From contig DVHV01000104.1 of assembly GCA_018711775.1 (NCBI GenBank), forward strand, positions 1 to 18,035: a DNA stretch of 18,035 nucleotides, read 5' to 3'. The position numbers were made by a program, and so were the translations under genes. Origin of the DNA: Candidatus Onthocola stercoravium. GTDB lineage: Bacteria; Bacillota_I; Bacilli_A; RF39; UBA660. Positions within the stretch are counted from its first letter, which is position 1. Each line of letters starts with the position of its first letter. This document shows, one piece after another, positions 1 through 6,688 of the stretch. Under the pieces are notes generated by a model. That model had not been told where the DNA came from. It saw only the letters and a list, made by a program, of their open reading frames with translations, and ran no database searches.

Positions 1-483
1 AATTTTTATTATTTTTTCTTCCCATAAATCATTACTGTATTTATCTATATATGTATTAACTATTTCCTCTTTAAATCCTAGTTTAATCAATTCCTGACTA
101 ATTTTTTTAGGTCCTTTCAATGTTAAATTCACTTGATCACTAATATATGCTTTTATATAAATATCATCATTTAAATATTTTTGTTTCTCTAATCTCTTTA
201 TAGTATTCAATACAACATTATTAGTATATCCTAACTTCTTTAACTTATCTTCTATTTCTTTTTTTGTTCGAAGTTTTGCTTTAATATAACTTAATGCTTT
301 ATAATATGCTGCTGATTGATTATTAAATGCTAACATTTCCTGTAAAGTTTTATCATCAAAACTTCTATTTATTAATAAGCTATATTTAATTATTGTATCA
401 TCATAAAAACTTAGTGACGTATTATCACTAAGTAAAATTTGATATAAATTATTCTTTTTCTTACTTATTTTTTTTATTTCCAT
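1..483 (-). CDS. recX: RecX family regulatory protein (3' end beyond window)
   Basis: The minus strand from the ATG at 483-481 to the window edge is open for 161 codons; the C-terminus is cut off. The translation starts MEIKKISKKKN and contains helical repeats typical of RecX: around residues 62-84 AxxYIKAKLRTKKEIEDKLKKLGY and around 122-141 LKGPKKISQELIKLGFKEE. The 'KGP..I..EL..KG' pattern is a family hallmark. RecX proteins bind RecA and modulate its filament growth during recombinational repair. The start codon overlaps the nrnA stop by one base (TAATG), so translation is probably coupled and the gene is the third member of an ackA-nrnA-recX transcription unit. Family assignment is by motif reading only. 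It looks intact as far as it can be seen. Confidence 0.85.
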   Translation of the reverse strand, partial: MEIKKISKKKNNLYQILLSDNTSLSFYDDTIIKYSLLINRSFDDKTLQEMLAFNNQSAAYYKALSYIKAKLRTKKEIEDKLKKLGYTNNVVLNTIKRLEKQKYLNDDIYIKAYISDQVNLTLKGPKKISQELIKLGFKEEIVNTYIDKYSNDLWEEKIIKI

Positions 484-1463
484 TAGTTATTTTCTTTCGT
501 TATATAAGCTTTACATGCATCATCTAAGTCTCTAGCCAAATCTTCCATTACTTTATAATCTTTACTGCGACATCCTGATGCAAACTTATGTCCTCCCCCA
601 TTATATTTACTAGCCACTTCATTTATAACTGGTCCACGACTTCTAATATTTGCTTTATATATTTCATTTCGCTCATCATAAACAACAAACATCCAACATA
701 GGAGTTCTTTGATGAAGTAAAAATCATTTACTTGATTTGAAACAATTGTTGCTTCAACATTATACTTTTTTAAATCTTCTGCAGATACATAAATAAATCC
801 AAAATGATTATCACTTATTTCAATATGATTAATTAAAAAAGCTCTAAATTTTTCTTCAACAATACTTCTTTCATATAAATTATCATATAAAGGTACAAAG
901 TCAATCTTACTAGTTGTAAGTAGATTATAAACTGTTTTAAATGTTTCTGTACTAGTATTTTGTAGTAAAAATCTATCACTATCAAAGACCATTCCTGTAT
1001 ATAGATTTTCAGCAATTTTTTGGTCCATTACTAACTTAGTTTCCATAATTAAATTAGCAATCATTTCACAAGTACTACTCATATCTTCATCCGTCCAGTC
1101 GACATCTCCGATAATATCTTCTGCTGGATGATGATCTATTTTTAATATTGCTTGATATTCTAAATCTTCAATACCATCAATACGGAAAAAATTTGGAACA
1201 TCCAATACTATTAATAATGGATTACTAAGCTCTGTTAAATCAGGTTTATCTAAATTGCCGAGATACTTAAACTTAGAAACCCCCGCTCCAACAGCATAAA
1301 CTTTTTTATCAGGAAAAGTAAGTTTAATAGAATCTCTTAAAGCTATTTGACTTGCAATAGCATCTGGATCAGGTCCAATATGTCTTGCTAGTACTATTTC
1401 GTCATAATCTTTAATTATCTTAAATATTTTTTTGTATAATTCTCTTTTAATTATACTCACCAC
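483..1463 (-). CDS. nrnA: Bifunctional oligoribonuclease / pAp phosphatase, DHH-DHHA1 family
   Basis: This 326-aa protein has the full set of DHH phosphoesterase motifs: H28-x-G-P-D32-P-D34 (motif I), D88 in VLDVP (motif II), the D110-H111-H112 signature (motif III) and D161 (motif IV). The DHHA1 substrate domain ends with a GGGH motif at about 289-292. NrnA degrades 2-5 nt RNAs in the cytoplasm to mononucleotides and dephosphorylates 3'-phosphoadenosine 5'-phosphate. The length matches the family (about 310-325 aa). The frame opens with two consecutive GTG codons three bases after the ackA stop. No clean Shine-Dalgarno sits ahead of them, and the GTGGTGAG string could itself act as one for a start slightly downstream, so the exact N-terminus is uncertain. 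It is probably co-transcribed with ackA and translationally linked to recX. Confidence 0.9.
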   Translation of the reverse strand: MVSIIKRELYKKIFKIIKDYDEIVLARHIGPDPDAIASQIALRDSIKLTFPDKKVYAVGAGVSKFKYLGNLDKPDLTELSNPLLIVLDVPNFFRIDGIEDLEYQAILKIDHHPAEDIIGDVDWTDEDMSSTCEMIANLIMETKLVMDQKIAENLYTGMVFDSDRFLLQNTSTETFKTVYNLLTTSKIDFVPLYDNLYERSIVEEKFRAFLINHIEISDNHFGFIYVSAEDLKKYNVEATIVSNQVNDFYFIKELLCWMFVVYDERNEIYKANIRSRGPVINEVASKYNGGGHKFASGCRSKDYKVMEDLARDLDDACKAYITKENN

Positions 1464-1466
1464 TTT

Positions 1467-2654
1467 CTAATTCTTTTTTTGTGCAAGCTCCATTGTATCG
1501 ATTGCAATCATCAATTCTTCATTAGTTGGAACAACATAAACCGGTATTTTGGAATTCTCTGCAGAAATAAGTCTAAATTCTCCTCGACAATCATTTCTAG
1601 CATCATCAATTTTTACTCCTAAAGAAGCAATATGTTCAATTATCATCTTTCGCATTTTTTTACTATTTTCACCAACACCAGCAGTTAAACAAATAACATC
1701 TGCTCCATTTAGTAAATTATTATACATAGCAATATAATTAGCAATCTTTCTAGCATAAATTTCTTGAGCTAAAATTGCTCTTTCATTACCTTCTTCTGCA
1801 GCAGTTTCTACATCTCTTGAATCACTACTAACACCACTTACACCAAGTAAACCACTTTTTTTATTCAAATCATTAGTTAATTCTGATAAAGATTCACCAG
1901 TTTTTTTACTAACATATTCTAAAATACTTGGATCGATGTCCCCACTACGAGTTCCCATCATTATTCCTGCAAGAGGAGTAAATCCCATTGAAGTATCAAC
2001 AACTTTCCCAGAATCTATTGCAGTAACACTACCACCATTACCAATATGACATGATATTATTTTTAAATCATTTCTTTCAAAGTATTCACTAATAGTTTTA
2101 TTTATAAATCTATGGCTTGTTCCATGGAATCCATATTTACGTACTTTATATTTTTCATACCATTCATATGGTACAGGATATAAATATTCAGTTTCTTTCA
2201 TTGTTGAATGGAAAGCTGTATCAAAAACTACTGTTTGCACAACATTTGGTAATACTTTCATAAAAGCCTTCATTCCGGTAATGCTACCAGGATTATGTAA
2301 CGGTGCTAAATCTATATTTTCTGTTAATTTTTCAATTACTTCATCAGTCAAGATAACTGTTTTAGTAAAATCAGGTCCACCATGCACAAGTCTGTGACCT
2401 ACGCCTTCAATTTCATCAAATGAACTAATAATATTTAATTCTATTAATTCATCCATTAACTTTTGTACAGCAACAGAATGATCTTCCATAGGTACTTCTT
2501 TAGTTATCTTTTCTCCATTATATTTTATAGTATAAAAACTACCTTCAATCCCAATTTTTTCAAATAGCCCACTTGCTATTGTAACTTTTTCTGGCATTTC
2601 AATCAAAGTAAACTTAAGTGATGAAGAGCCAGCATTTACTGATAATATTTTCAT
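1467..2654 (-). CDS. ackA: Acetate kinase
   Basis: The 395-aa protein matches acetate kinase along its length: NAGSSSLKF at 7-15, HRLVHGG around 87-93, FDTAFH at 144-149 with the catalytic Asp at 145, GFHGTSH at 175-181, HIGNGG at 203-208, Arg236 in MGTRSGD, and TAGVGEN near 324-330. It interconverts acetate + ATP and acetyl phosphate + ADP, giving substrate-level ATP in fermentation. No phosphotransacetylase gene lies in the window. The ATG at 2654 is preferred because a strong GGGAGGTGG ribosome site lies 5 bases upstream. The open frame extends nine codons further, but those cover the ribosome site and the -10 box. It is the first gene of the ackA-nrnA-recX unit. Confidence 0.97.
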   Translation of the reverse strand: MKILSVNAGSSSLKFTLIEMPEKVTIASGLFEKIGIEGSFYTIKYNGEKITKEVPMEDHSVAVQKLMDELIELNIISSFDEIEGVGHRLVHGGPDFTKTVILTDEVIEKLTENIDLAPLHNPGSITGMKAFMKVLPNVVQTVVFDTAFHSTMKETEYLYPVPYEWYEKYKVRKYGFHGTSHRFINKTISEYFERNDLKIISCHIGNGGSVTAIDSGKVVDTSMGFTPLAGIMMGTRSGDIDPSILEYVSKKTGESLSELTNDLNKKSGLLGVSGVSSDSRDVETAAEEGNERAILAQEIYARKIANYIAMYNNLLNGADVICLTAGVGENSKKMRKMIIEHIASLGVKIDDARNDCRGEFRLISAENSKIPVYVVPTNEELMIAIDTMELAQKKN

Positions 2655-2672
2655 TTTTTCCACCTCCCTCTT

Positions 2673-2678
2673 ATTATA
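2673..2678 (-). promoter_or_regulatory. -10 box of the ackA promoter
   Basis: On the minus strand a perfect TATAAT lies 18 bases before the ackA ATG, immediately after the T tract of the upstream terminator. No good -35 hexamer is present at 16-18 bases; the 17-base position reads TAGTAA. The TATAAT is part of the 17-base string TTTTTTTTGTATAATAA, which recurs exactly ahead of nfo. Confidence 0.6.
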
Positions 2679-2679
2679 C

Positions 2680-2706
2680 AAAAAAAAAGATACTTTTACT
2701 ATCTTT
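2680..2706 (-). terminator. Rho-independent terminator after the 66-aa ORF
   Basis: On the minus strand a 7-bp stem (AAAGATA / TATCTTT, loop 2693-2699) is followed by a nine-base T run. It starts inside the last codons of the 66-aa ORF and ends at the ackA -10 box. The stem is AT-only apart from one G-C pair, so it may be a weak terminator. Confidence 0.6.
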
Positions 2707-2899
2707 TTCCTGAAAATTCCTTATTTTTTACGTCATTTTGATTAGTATAAGTAACCTTTTTATCATAATCTATTATTCTTCTTAAATTACTTTCCAAATT
2801 ATATCCATAAGGATTACTAAGTTCCATTGCTAACTTCTCTAATCTACTACTATTAGTTACATCATACCCCTTATAAAAATAATCGCTTGCTTTAAACAT
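2699..2899 (-). CDS. Small hypothetical protein (66 aa)
   Basis: A 66-aa frame starting MFKASDYFYKGYD and ending in the basic tail KNKEFSGKR. It is charged and soluble, with no membrane segment, no Cys and no signal peptide; I do not recognise a family. A GGTG ribosome site lies 5 bases before the ATG, but it is embedded in the right arm of a perfect inverted repeat (2900-2928). The gene has its own terminator and lies 45 bases downstream of the broken KilA-N gene on the same strand. It may have been co-transcribed with that gene, or be a separately controlled accessory gene. A real gene is likely because of the tidy flanking signals; function is unknown. Confidence 0.55.
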   Translation of the reverse strand: MFKASDYFYKGYDVTNSSRLEKLAMELSNPYGYNLESNLRRIIDYDKKVTYTNQNDVKNKEFSGKR

Positions 2900-2928
2900 A
2901 ATATCACCACTATTATTATGGTGATATT
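2900..2928 (-). promoter_or_regulatory. Perfect 10-bp inverted repeat covering the ribosome site of the 66-aa ORF
   Basis: AATATCACCA (2900-2909) and TGGTGATATT (2919-2928) are exact reverse complements separated by nine AT-rich bases. The repeat abuts the ATG at 2899, and the right arm, as transcribed, contains the GGTG Shine-Dalgarno. It could act as a DNA operator or as an RNA hairpin hiding the ribosome site. No T tract follows it, so it is not a standard terminator. Confidence 0.6.
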
Positions 2929-2944
2929 TATATTATTTATAACT

Positions 2945-3825
2945 TTATATAATTAAAGGTTTATCATTTACTTTATTTTCAATATATTCTAAATTTTTAA
3001 ATGCTTTACTATTCTGCAAAAGTTCTATTTGTTTTCGAGCAGTGTTATTTAATCTAACAAGCCTTTCACTTTGTGATATATTCATTTTTATTAATTCAGC
3101 ATTTAAATTTTCTAAATTATTTAAAATTACTAAATGTAATAAATCTGTATAATCTCTAATATTACCATTATCCGCTAAATCTGGATTACTAACTCGCCAT
3201 TCCTTAGCAGTCATTCCAAATAAAGCAACATTTAATATGTCAGCCTCATCAGCATATATAAATCGTTTTTGTTTTTCCGTTAATGTAGGAACAATAACGT
3301 TTTTAATAGCATCAGTATGAACTAGATAATTTACTTTAGCCAAAACTCTATTGGCATGCCATTCAATTTCATTTTGATATGCTTCATTTTTCTTTAATCT
3401 TTCAAATTCAGTGATTAAATATAATTTAAATTCTGGAGATAACCAACTAGCAAACTCAAAAGCAATATCCGAGTGAGCCAATGTTCCAACACTATATTTT
3501 CCACCGCTAGGCATAATACTAATAGCATTAAATTTTTCTTTCCATCTTTTTGGAGTCATAGTAAATCTATTATATGGAACTTCTTCATTTTTAATTCTGT
3601 GGGATTCCACGGAATTAAAATTAGGATTGTTAATTTCTTCCCAAAGCGAATAAAAATCATACGAGTTTTATTTGACATCCAATTTCTTATAACTCCTGAT
3701 GGATCTTCCGGATTAGCATATCTTGCTAAATCTGTTAAAGAAATATATTCTTTGTTATCAACTATCAAAACCCCAATCTTTTGTTCTTTAACCACCAATT
3801 GCATTTTTACATTATCTTTATTCAT
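2945..3825 (-). pseudogene. KilA-N domain DNA-binding protein, broken by a -1 base frameshift
   Basis: Two minus-strand frames together encode one KilA-N family protein of about 293 aa. The first (from the ATG at 3825) gives IxxLTDLARYANPEDPSGVIRNWMSN; the second resumes as DFYSLWEEINNPNFN, then FTMTPKRW, AHSDIAFEFASWLSPEFKLYLI, and FIYADEADILNVALFGMTAKEW, all typical of long KilA-N proteins. Frames join if one A is restored in the A4 run at 3666-3669 (AAT AAA A-AC TCG TAT GAT), giving SNKNSYDFY. KilA-N proteins bind DNA and are common on phages, plasmids and genomic islands. Promoter (3852-3880) and ribosome site (AAAGGGG, 7 bases from ATG) are intact, so inactivation looks recent. A sequencing error in the homopolymer is the main alternative. 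An internal ATG at 3610 could give a truncated product lacking most of the KilA-N domain. Confidence 0.85.
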
Positions 3826-3842
3826 GACATTACCCCTTTATT

Positions 3843-3855
3843 TGATAAATTATCA
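3843..3855. promoter_or_regulatory. Palindromic operator candidate at the KilA-N promoter
   Basis: TGATAAATTATCA is a perfect 6-bp inverted repeat around one central base. It overlaps the -10 box at 3852-3857, a position where a bound repressor would block transcription. KilA-N type genes are often autoregulated, so an operator is plausible. In DNA this AT-rich, chance cannot be excluded. Confidence 0.35.
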
Positions 3856-3880
3856 TACCAAACAAATGTGTGTGTATCAA
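3852..3880 (-). promoter_or_regulatory. Sigma-A type promoter of the KilA-N gene
   Basis: On the minus strand -35 TTGATA (3875-3880) and -10 TATGAT (3852-3857) are separated by exactly 17 bases. The -10 ends 26 bases before the ATG. It lies in the short gap after thiI. Confidence 0.7.
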
Positions 3881-3895
3881 CTTTTTTATTAAATT

Positions 3896-5086
3896 TTATA
3901 ATATATCTTCGTAAGTTTTATCTTCTTCTACACCAACATAGATTACTTCATGTTCCTTTATTGCTTCATAAATCAATTCTTTATATGGTATTAATTTTTC
4001 ATATTCTTCTGCCTTTATACTACTTGGATTAATTACTGGATGATCCGGAACAAAAATAGTACAACAATCTTCATATGGTAACGTACTTATATCATATGTT
4101 CCAATTTTTTTCGCTAAATCAATTATTTCTAATTTATCAAAGCAAGCCACTGGTCTTATCACCGGCATCTTTACTACTTCATTAATAACCCGCATACTTG
4201 TTAAAGTTTGACTAGCAACTTGACCAATAGATTCTCCATTAACTAGTATATTACACTTATTATTGTGAGCAATAATAGCACTAATCCGATACATCATTCT
4301 ACGCATTATTGTAATCAAATACTCATGAGGAATATTTTTAAGAATTTCTTCTTGAATGTGCGTAAAATTAATTACATGTAATTTAACTTGCGAATTATAT
4401 TTAGCAAGTACTCGTGATAACTTAATTACTTTTTCTTTAGCAAATTCACTAGTGTGCGGTGGACTTTCAAAATAGATTCCTTCTATTTTTACTCCTCTTT
4501 TAATAGTAAGGTAACCTGCAACGGGAGAATCAATTCCTCCACTTAACATAAGAAGCCCCTTACCAAGTGTTCCAACTGGATAACCTCCAAGACCAGATAA
4601 GCCATTAAAATAATAAAGTACTTCATTTTTTCTAATTTCTACACTTACTAAAAGTTCTGGATTATGAACATCGACACTTATTCCTTCAATATTTTTTAAA
4701 ATATGCCCTCCGATAGTTCTACTAACTTCCATACTATTTATTGGATAATTCTTATCACTTCTTTTAGTAACTACCTTAAAAGTTTTAAATTCTTTATCTT
4801 TAATTAATTCTAAAATATTATTTTTAATTGCTAAAATTTCTCTTTCATCACTTATAAAACCTACAATTATTTCATGTATTCCAAAAATACATTTTAATCT
4901 TTCAACAGTCTTTTCAATATCTTCTTCAGTTACATCAATAAACATTCTACCAAAATCATAAGTAATTGTATGTTTTATATCACTTAAATTATTGCTTATA
5001 TTATTTTTCAAAGACTTTAAAAAATAATTAATATTATCTTTCTTAGTTGAAAGCTCTCCATATTTAATAATTATAATATGTTTCAT
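3896..5086 (-). CDS. thiI: tRNA 4-thiouridine synthase ThiI (no rhodanese domain)
   Basis: The 396-aa protein has an N-terminal ferredoxin-like region and a THUMP RNA-binding domain (about 60-165). An AANH/PP-loop ATP pyrophosphatase domain follows, with the loop SGGIDS at 182-187, ESIGQVASQTL at 285-295 and EDCCTIFVPDHP at 339-350. Cys341 or Cys342 occupies the conserved catalytic cysteine position. ThiI adenylates U8 of tRNA and inserts sulfur to make 4-thiouridine; it can also supply sulfur for the thiamine thiazole. The length, with no C-terminal rhodanese domain, is the short form typical of Bacilli, which takes persulfide sulfur directly from a dedicated NifS-type enzyme. That enzyme is encoded 8 bases upstream. 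A GGGGGAT ribosome site overlaps the end of nifZ. Last gene of the ezrA operon. Confidence 0.96.
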   Translation of the reverse strand: MKHIIIIKYGELSTKKDNINYFLKSLKNNISNNLSDIKHTITYDFGRMFIDVTEEDIEKTVERLKCIFGIHEIIVGFISDEREILAIKNNILELIKDKEFKTFKVVTKRSDKNYPINSMEVSRTIGGHILKNIEGISVDVHNPELLVSVEIRKNEVLYYFNGLSGLGGYPVGTLGKGLLMLSGGIDSPVAGYLTIKRGVKIEGIYFESPPHTSEFAKEKVIKLSRVLAKYNSQVKLHVINFTHIQEEILKNIPHEYLITIMRRMMYRISAIIAHNNKCNILVNGESIGQVASQTLTSMRVINEVVKMPVIRPVACFDKLEIIDLAKKIGTYDISTLPYEDCCTIFVPDHPVINPSSIKAEEYEKLIPYKELIYEAIKEHEVIYVGVEEDKTYEDIL

Positions 5087-5094
5087 AAATCCCC

Positions 5095-6222
5095 CTATCT
5101 AACTATACTTAATTTTTCATATACTTCTTTAAATATACTTAAAAATTTATTTACTTCCTCCGTTGTTGTAACATGAGACAAACTAATTCTTATCGTATGT
5201 TTACTTCTTTTGGCATCACCATATATCGCAGCCACACTCTGAGATATTTCCCCACTAGCACAAGCCGTATTAGTACTTACATATATTTCATATTTTTCCA
5301 AAGCATGAATCATCGTTTCTGGCATGACATTCATAATACTAATATTTAATATGTGCGGAATTGAATACTTAGTTTTATTAATTTTAATATTAGGATACTT
5401 TTCCATAACACTCACTATTTTATCATTTAATAATCCCACAAATCTTTCTCTTTTTTCCAAATCATTACAAGCAAGTCTCACTGCTTTTGATAATGCAGCA
5501 ATTAAAGGAAGTGGTGGTGTCCCTGGTTTTAAATCATTACTCTTACCAGAACCATATATAAGTGGTGTTATTTTTACCATACTACTTTTATAAAGAAATC
5601 CAATCCCTTTAGGTCCAAATATCTTATGAGCTGACATACTTGCCAAATCGACATCATGAAAATTAACTGGCACTTTTCCAATTGCTTGAGTCATATCAGA
5701 ATGAAAAATTGTTGCAATATTTTCTTTTTTAATAATTTGTCTTATCATTTTAAGTGGCTGACGAACTCCAGTTTCCGAGTTTACTGCACAAATACTTACT
5801 AAAATTGTATCTTCTCGCACCTTTTCTTTCAAATCTTCAAAATCAATCAAACCTTCTTGATCATTATTGACATAATCGATTATAAAGCCGATGCTTTTTA
5901 AATAATCACAAATTGCATAAATCGAAGGATGTTCTAATTTTGAAACAATAATATGTTTTCCCTTTTTATGATGTGCCATAGCCACTCCAATTAAAGCCAT
6001 ATTATTAGCCTCAGTTGCTCCGCTAGTATAAACGATTTCACTACTATTAACCCCAAAAATATCGGCGATTTGCTTCGTCGCGCTTTCTAACAAATCCGCC
6101 GATTTTTTTCCTAAAGAATGAATTGAATTGGCATTACCAATAAATTCTTTAGTCACTTTCGAAATTGTATCTAACACTTCATAAGATACTGGAGTGGTAG
6201 CACTATAATCCAAATATATCAT
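5095..6222 (-). CDS. nifZ: NifS-type cysteine desulfurase, NifZ-like sulfur donor of ThiI
   Basis: A 375-aa aminotransferase class V protein with DYSATTP at 5-11, TSGATEANN at 66-74, His98 in LEHPS, Asp176 in HSDMTQA, the PLP lysine K200 in SAHKIFGPKG and the persulfide-forming Cys321 in TNTACASG. It releases sulfur from cysteine as an enzyme-bound persulfide. Position directly before thiI and after the ezrA block matches B. subtilis, where NifZ feeds ThiI for tRNA 4-thiouridine. The segment usually reading GGGQE..R.GT is here GSGKSNDLKPGT, a variant I associate with this Firmicutes subgroup rather than with IscS. Start at 6222 has a strong GGGAGG site 7 bases upstream, overlapping the end of the preceding gene. 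The symbol follows B. subtilis usage and does not imply nitrogen fixation. Confidence 0.9.
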   Translation of the reverse strand: MIYLDYSATTPVSYEVLDTISKVTKEFIGNANSIHSLGKKSADLLESATKQIADIFGVNSSEIVYTSGATEANNMALIGVAMAHHKKGKHIIVSKLEHPSIYAICDYLKSIGFIIDYVNNDQEGLIDFEDLKEKVREDTILVSICAVNSETGVRQPLKMIRQIIKKENIATIFHSDMTQAIGKVPVNFHDVDLASMSAHKIFGPKGIGFLYKSSMVKITPLIYGSGKSNDLKPGTPPLPLIAALSKAVRLACNDLEKRERFVGLLNDKIVSVMEKYPNIKINKTKYSIPHILNISIMNVMPETMIHALEKYEIYVSTNTACASGEISQSVAAIYGDAKRSKHTIRISLSHVTTTEEVNKFLSIFKEVYEKLSIVR

Positions 6223-6233
6223 GGCATTCCTCC

Positions 6234-6680
6234 CTAATTGGATTTACCTCTTAAATTATCAGCATCTCTTATATATTCATCACATTCAGTATCTGTTGGA
6301 GTTAATAAACATGTTTCACAAGCCTTTATTCCATCCAAACTACCAGTAACATTTTCGATCATATCAAAAAGTACATTAACAATCGTTGGCACAAAAAATA
6401 TACAAATACCTACTATCGCCCGTCGTAATAAAGAACTACCTGCTTTCTTTATTGCGGAATCATCATTACTAACCGCTGCCTTAGCAAAATCTATAACTCC
6501 AAATATAATTATAATAATCGGAACCAATATTTTTAAAGCAAATAACCCATAACCTACAAATTGCCAAATTTCAGAAGTTCTAACACAAAATTGAGGATCA
6601 GTTGTAGCTGCAAAAACGTTAGGCATAAAAGCAACAAAACCCAAAACAAAGGTCATTAAAAACAAAAAATTTTTCTTCAT
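6234..6680 (-). CDS. Small exported or integral membrane protein, VirB2/TrbC-like layout
   Basis: This 148-aa protein has a signal-peptide-like N-terminus (MKKNFLFLM, hydrophobic core to about 22, possible cleavage after NVFA). Two membrane segments follow (about 41-63 and 86-107) with a short polar loop rich in Asp/Ser/Lys between them, then a polar Cys-containing tail with a CETC motif at 121-124. Cysteines are at 32, 93, 121, 124 and 133. Signal peptide plus two closely spaced helices resembles VirB2/TrbC pilin-type subunits, but I see no other type IV secretion gene, so the family label is tentative. It sits between ezrA and nifZ with 8- and 11-base gaps, and its ribosome site GTAGGAG overlaps the ezrA stop. 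It is therefore surely translated as part of the operon. Function unknown. Confidence 0.75.
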   Translation of the reverse strand: MKKNFLFLMTFVLGFVAFMPNVFAATTDPQFCVRTSEIWQFVGYGLFALKILVPIIIIIFGVIDFAKAAVSNDDSAIKKAGSSLLRRAIVGICIFFVPTIVNVLFDMIENVTGSLDGIKACETCLLTPTDTECDEYIRDADNLRGKSN

Positions 6681-6688
6681 AATATCTC

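Noticed and set aside
2655..2681. Longer start for ackA
   Set aside because: These codons coincide with the ribosome site and -10 box, and no acetate kinase sequence lies there.
3660..3680. Programmed -1 frameshift in the KilA-N gene
   Set aside because: The join region has no X-XXY-YYZ slippery heptamer, and such proteins are normally encoded in one frame; a simple deletion explains it better.
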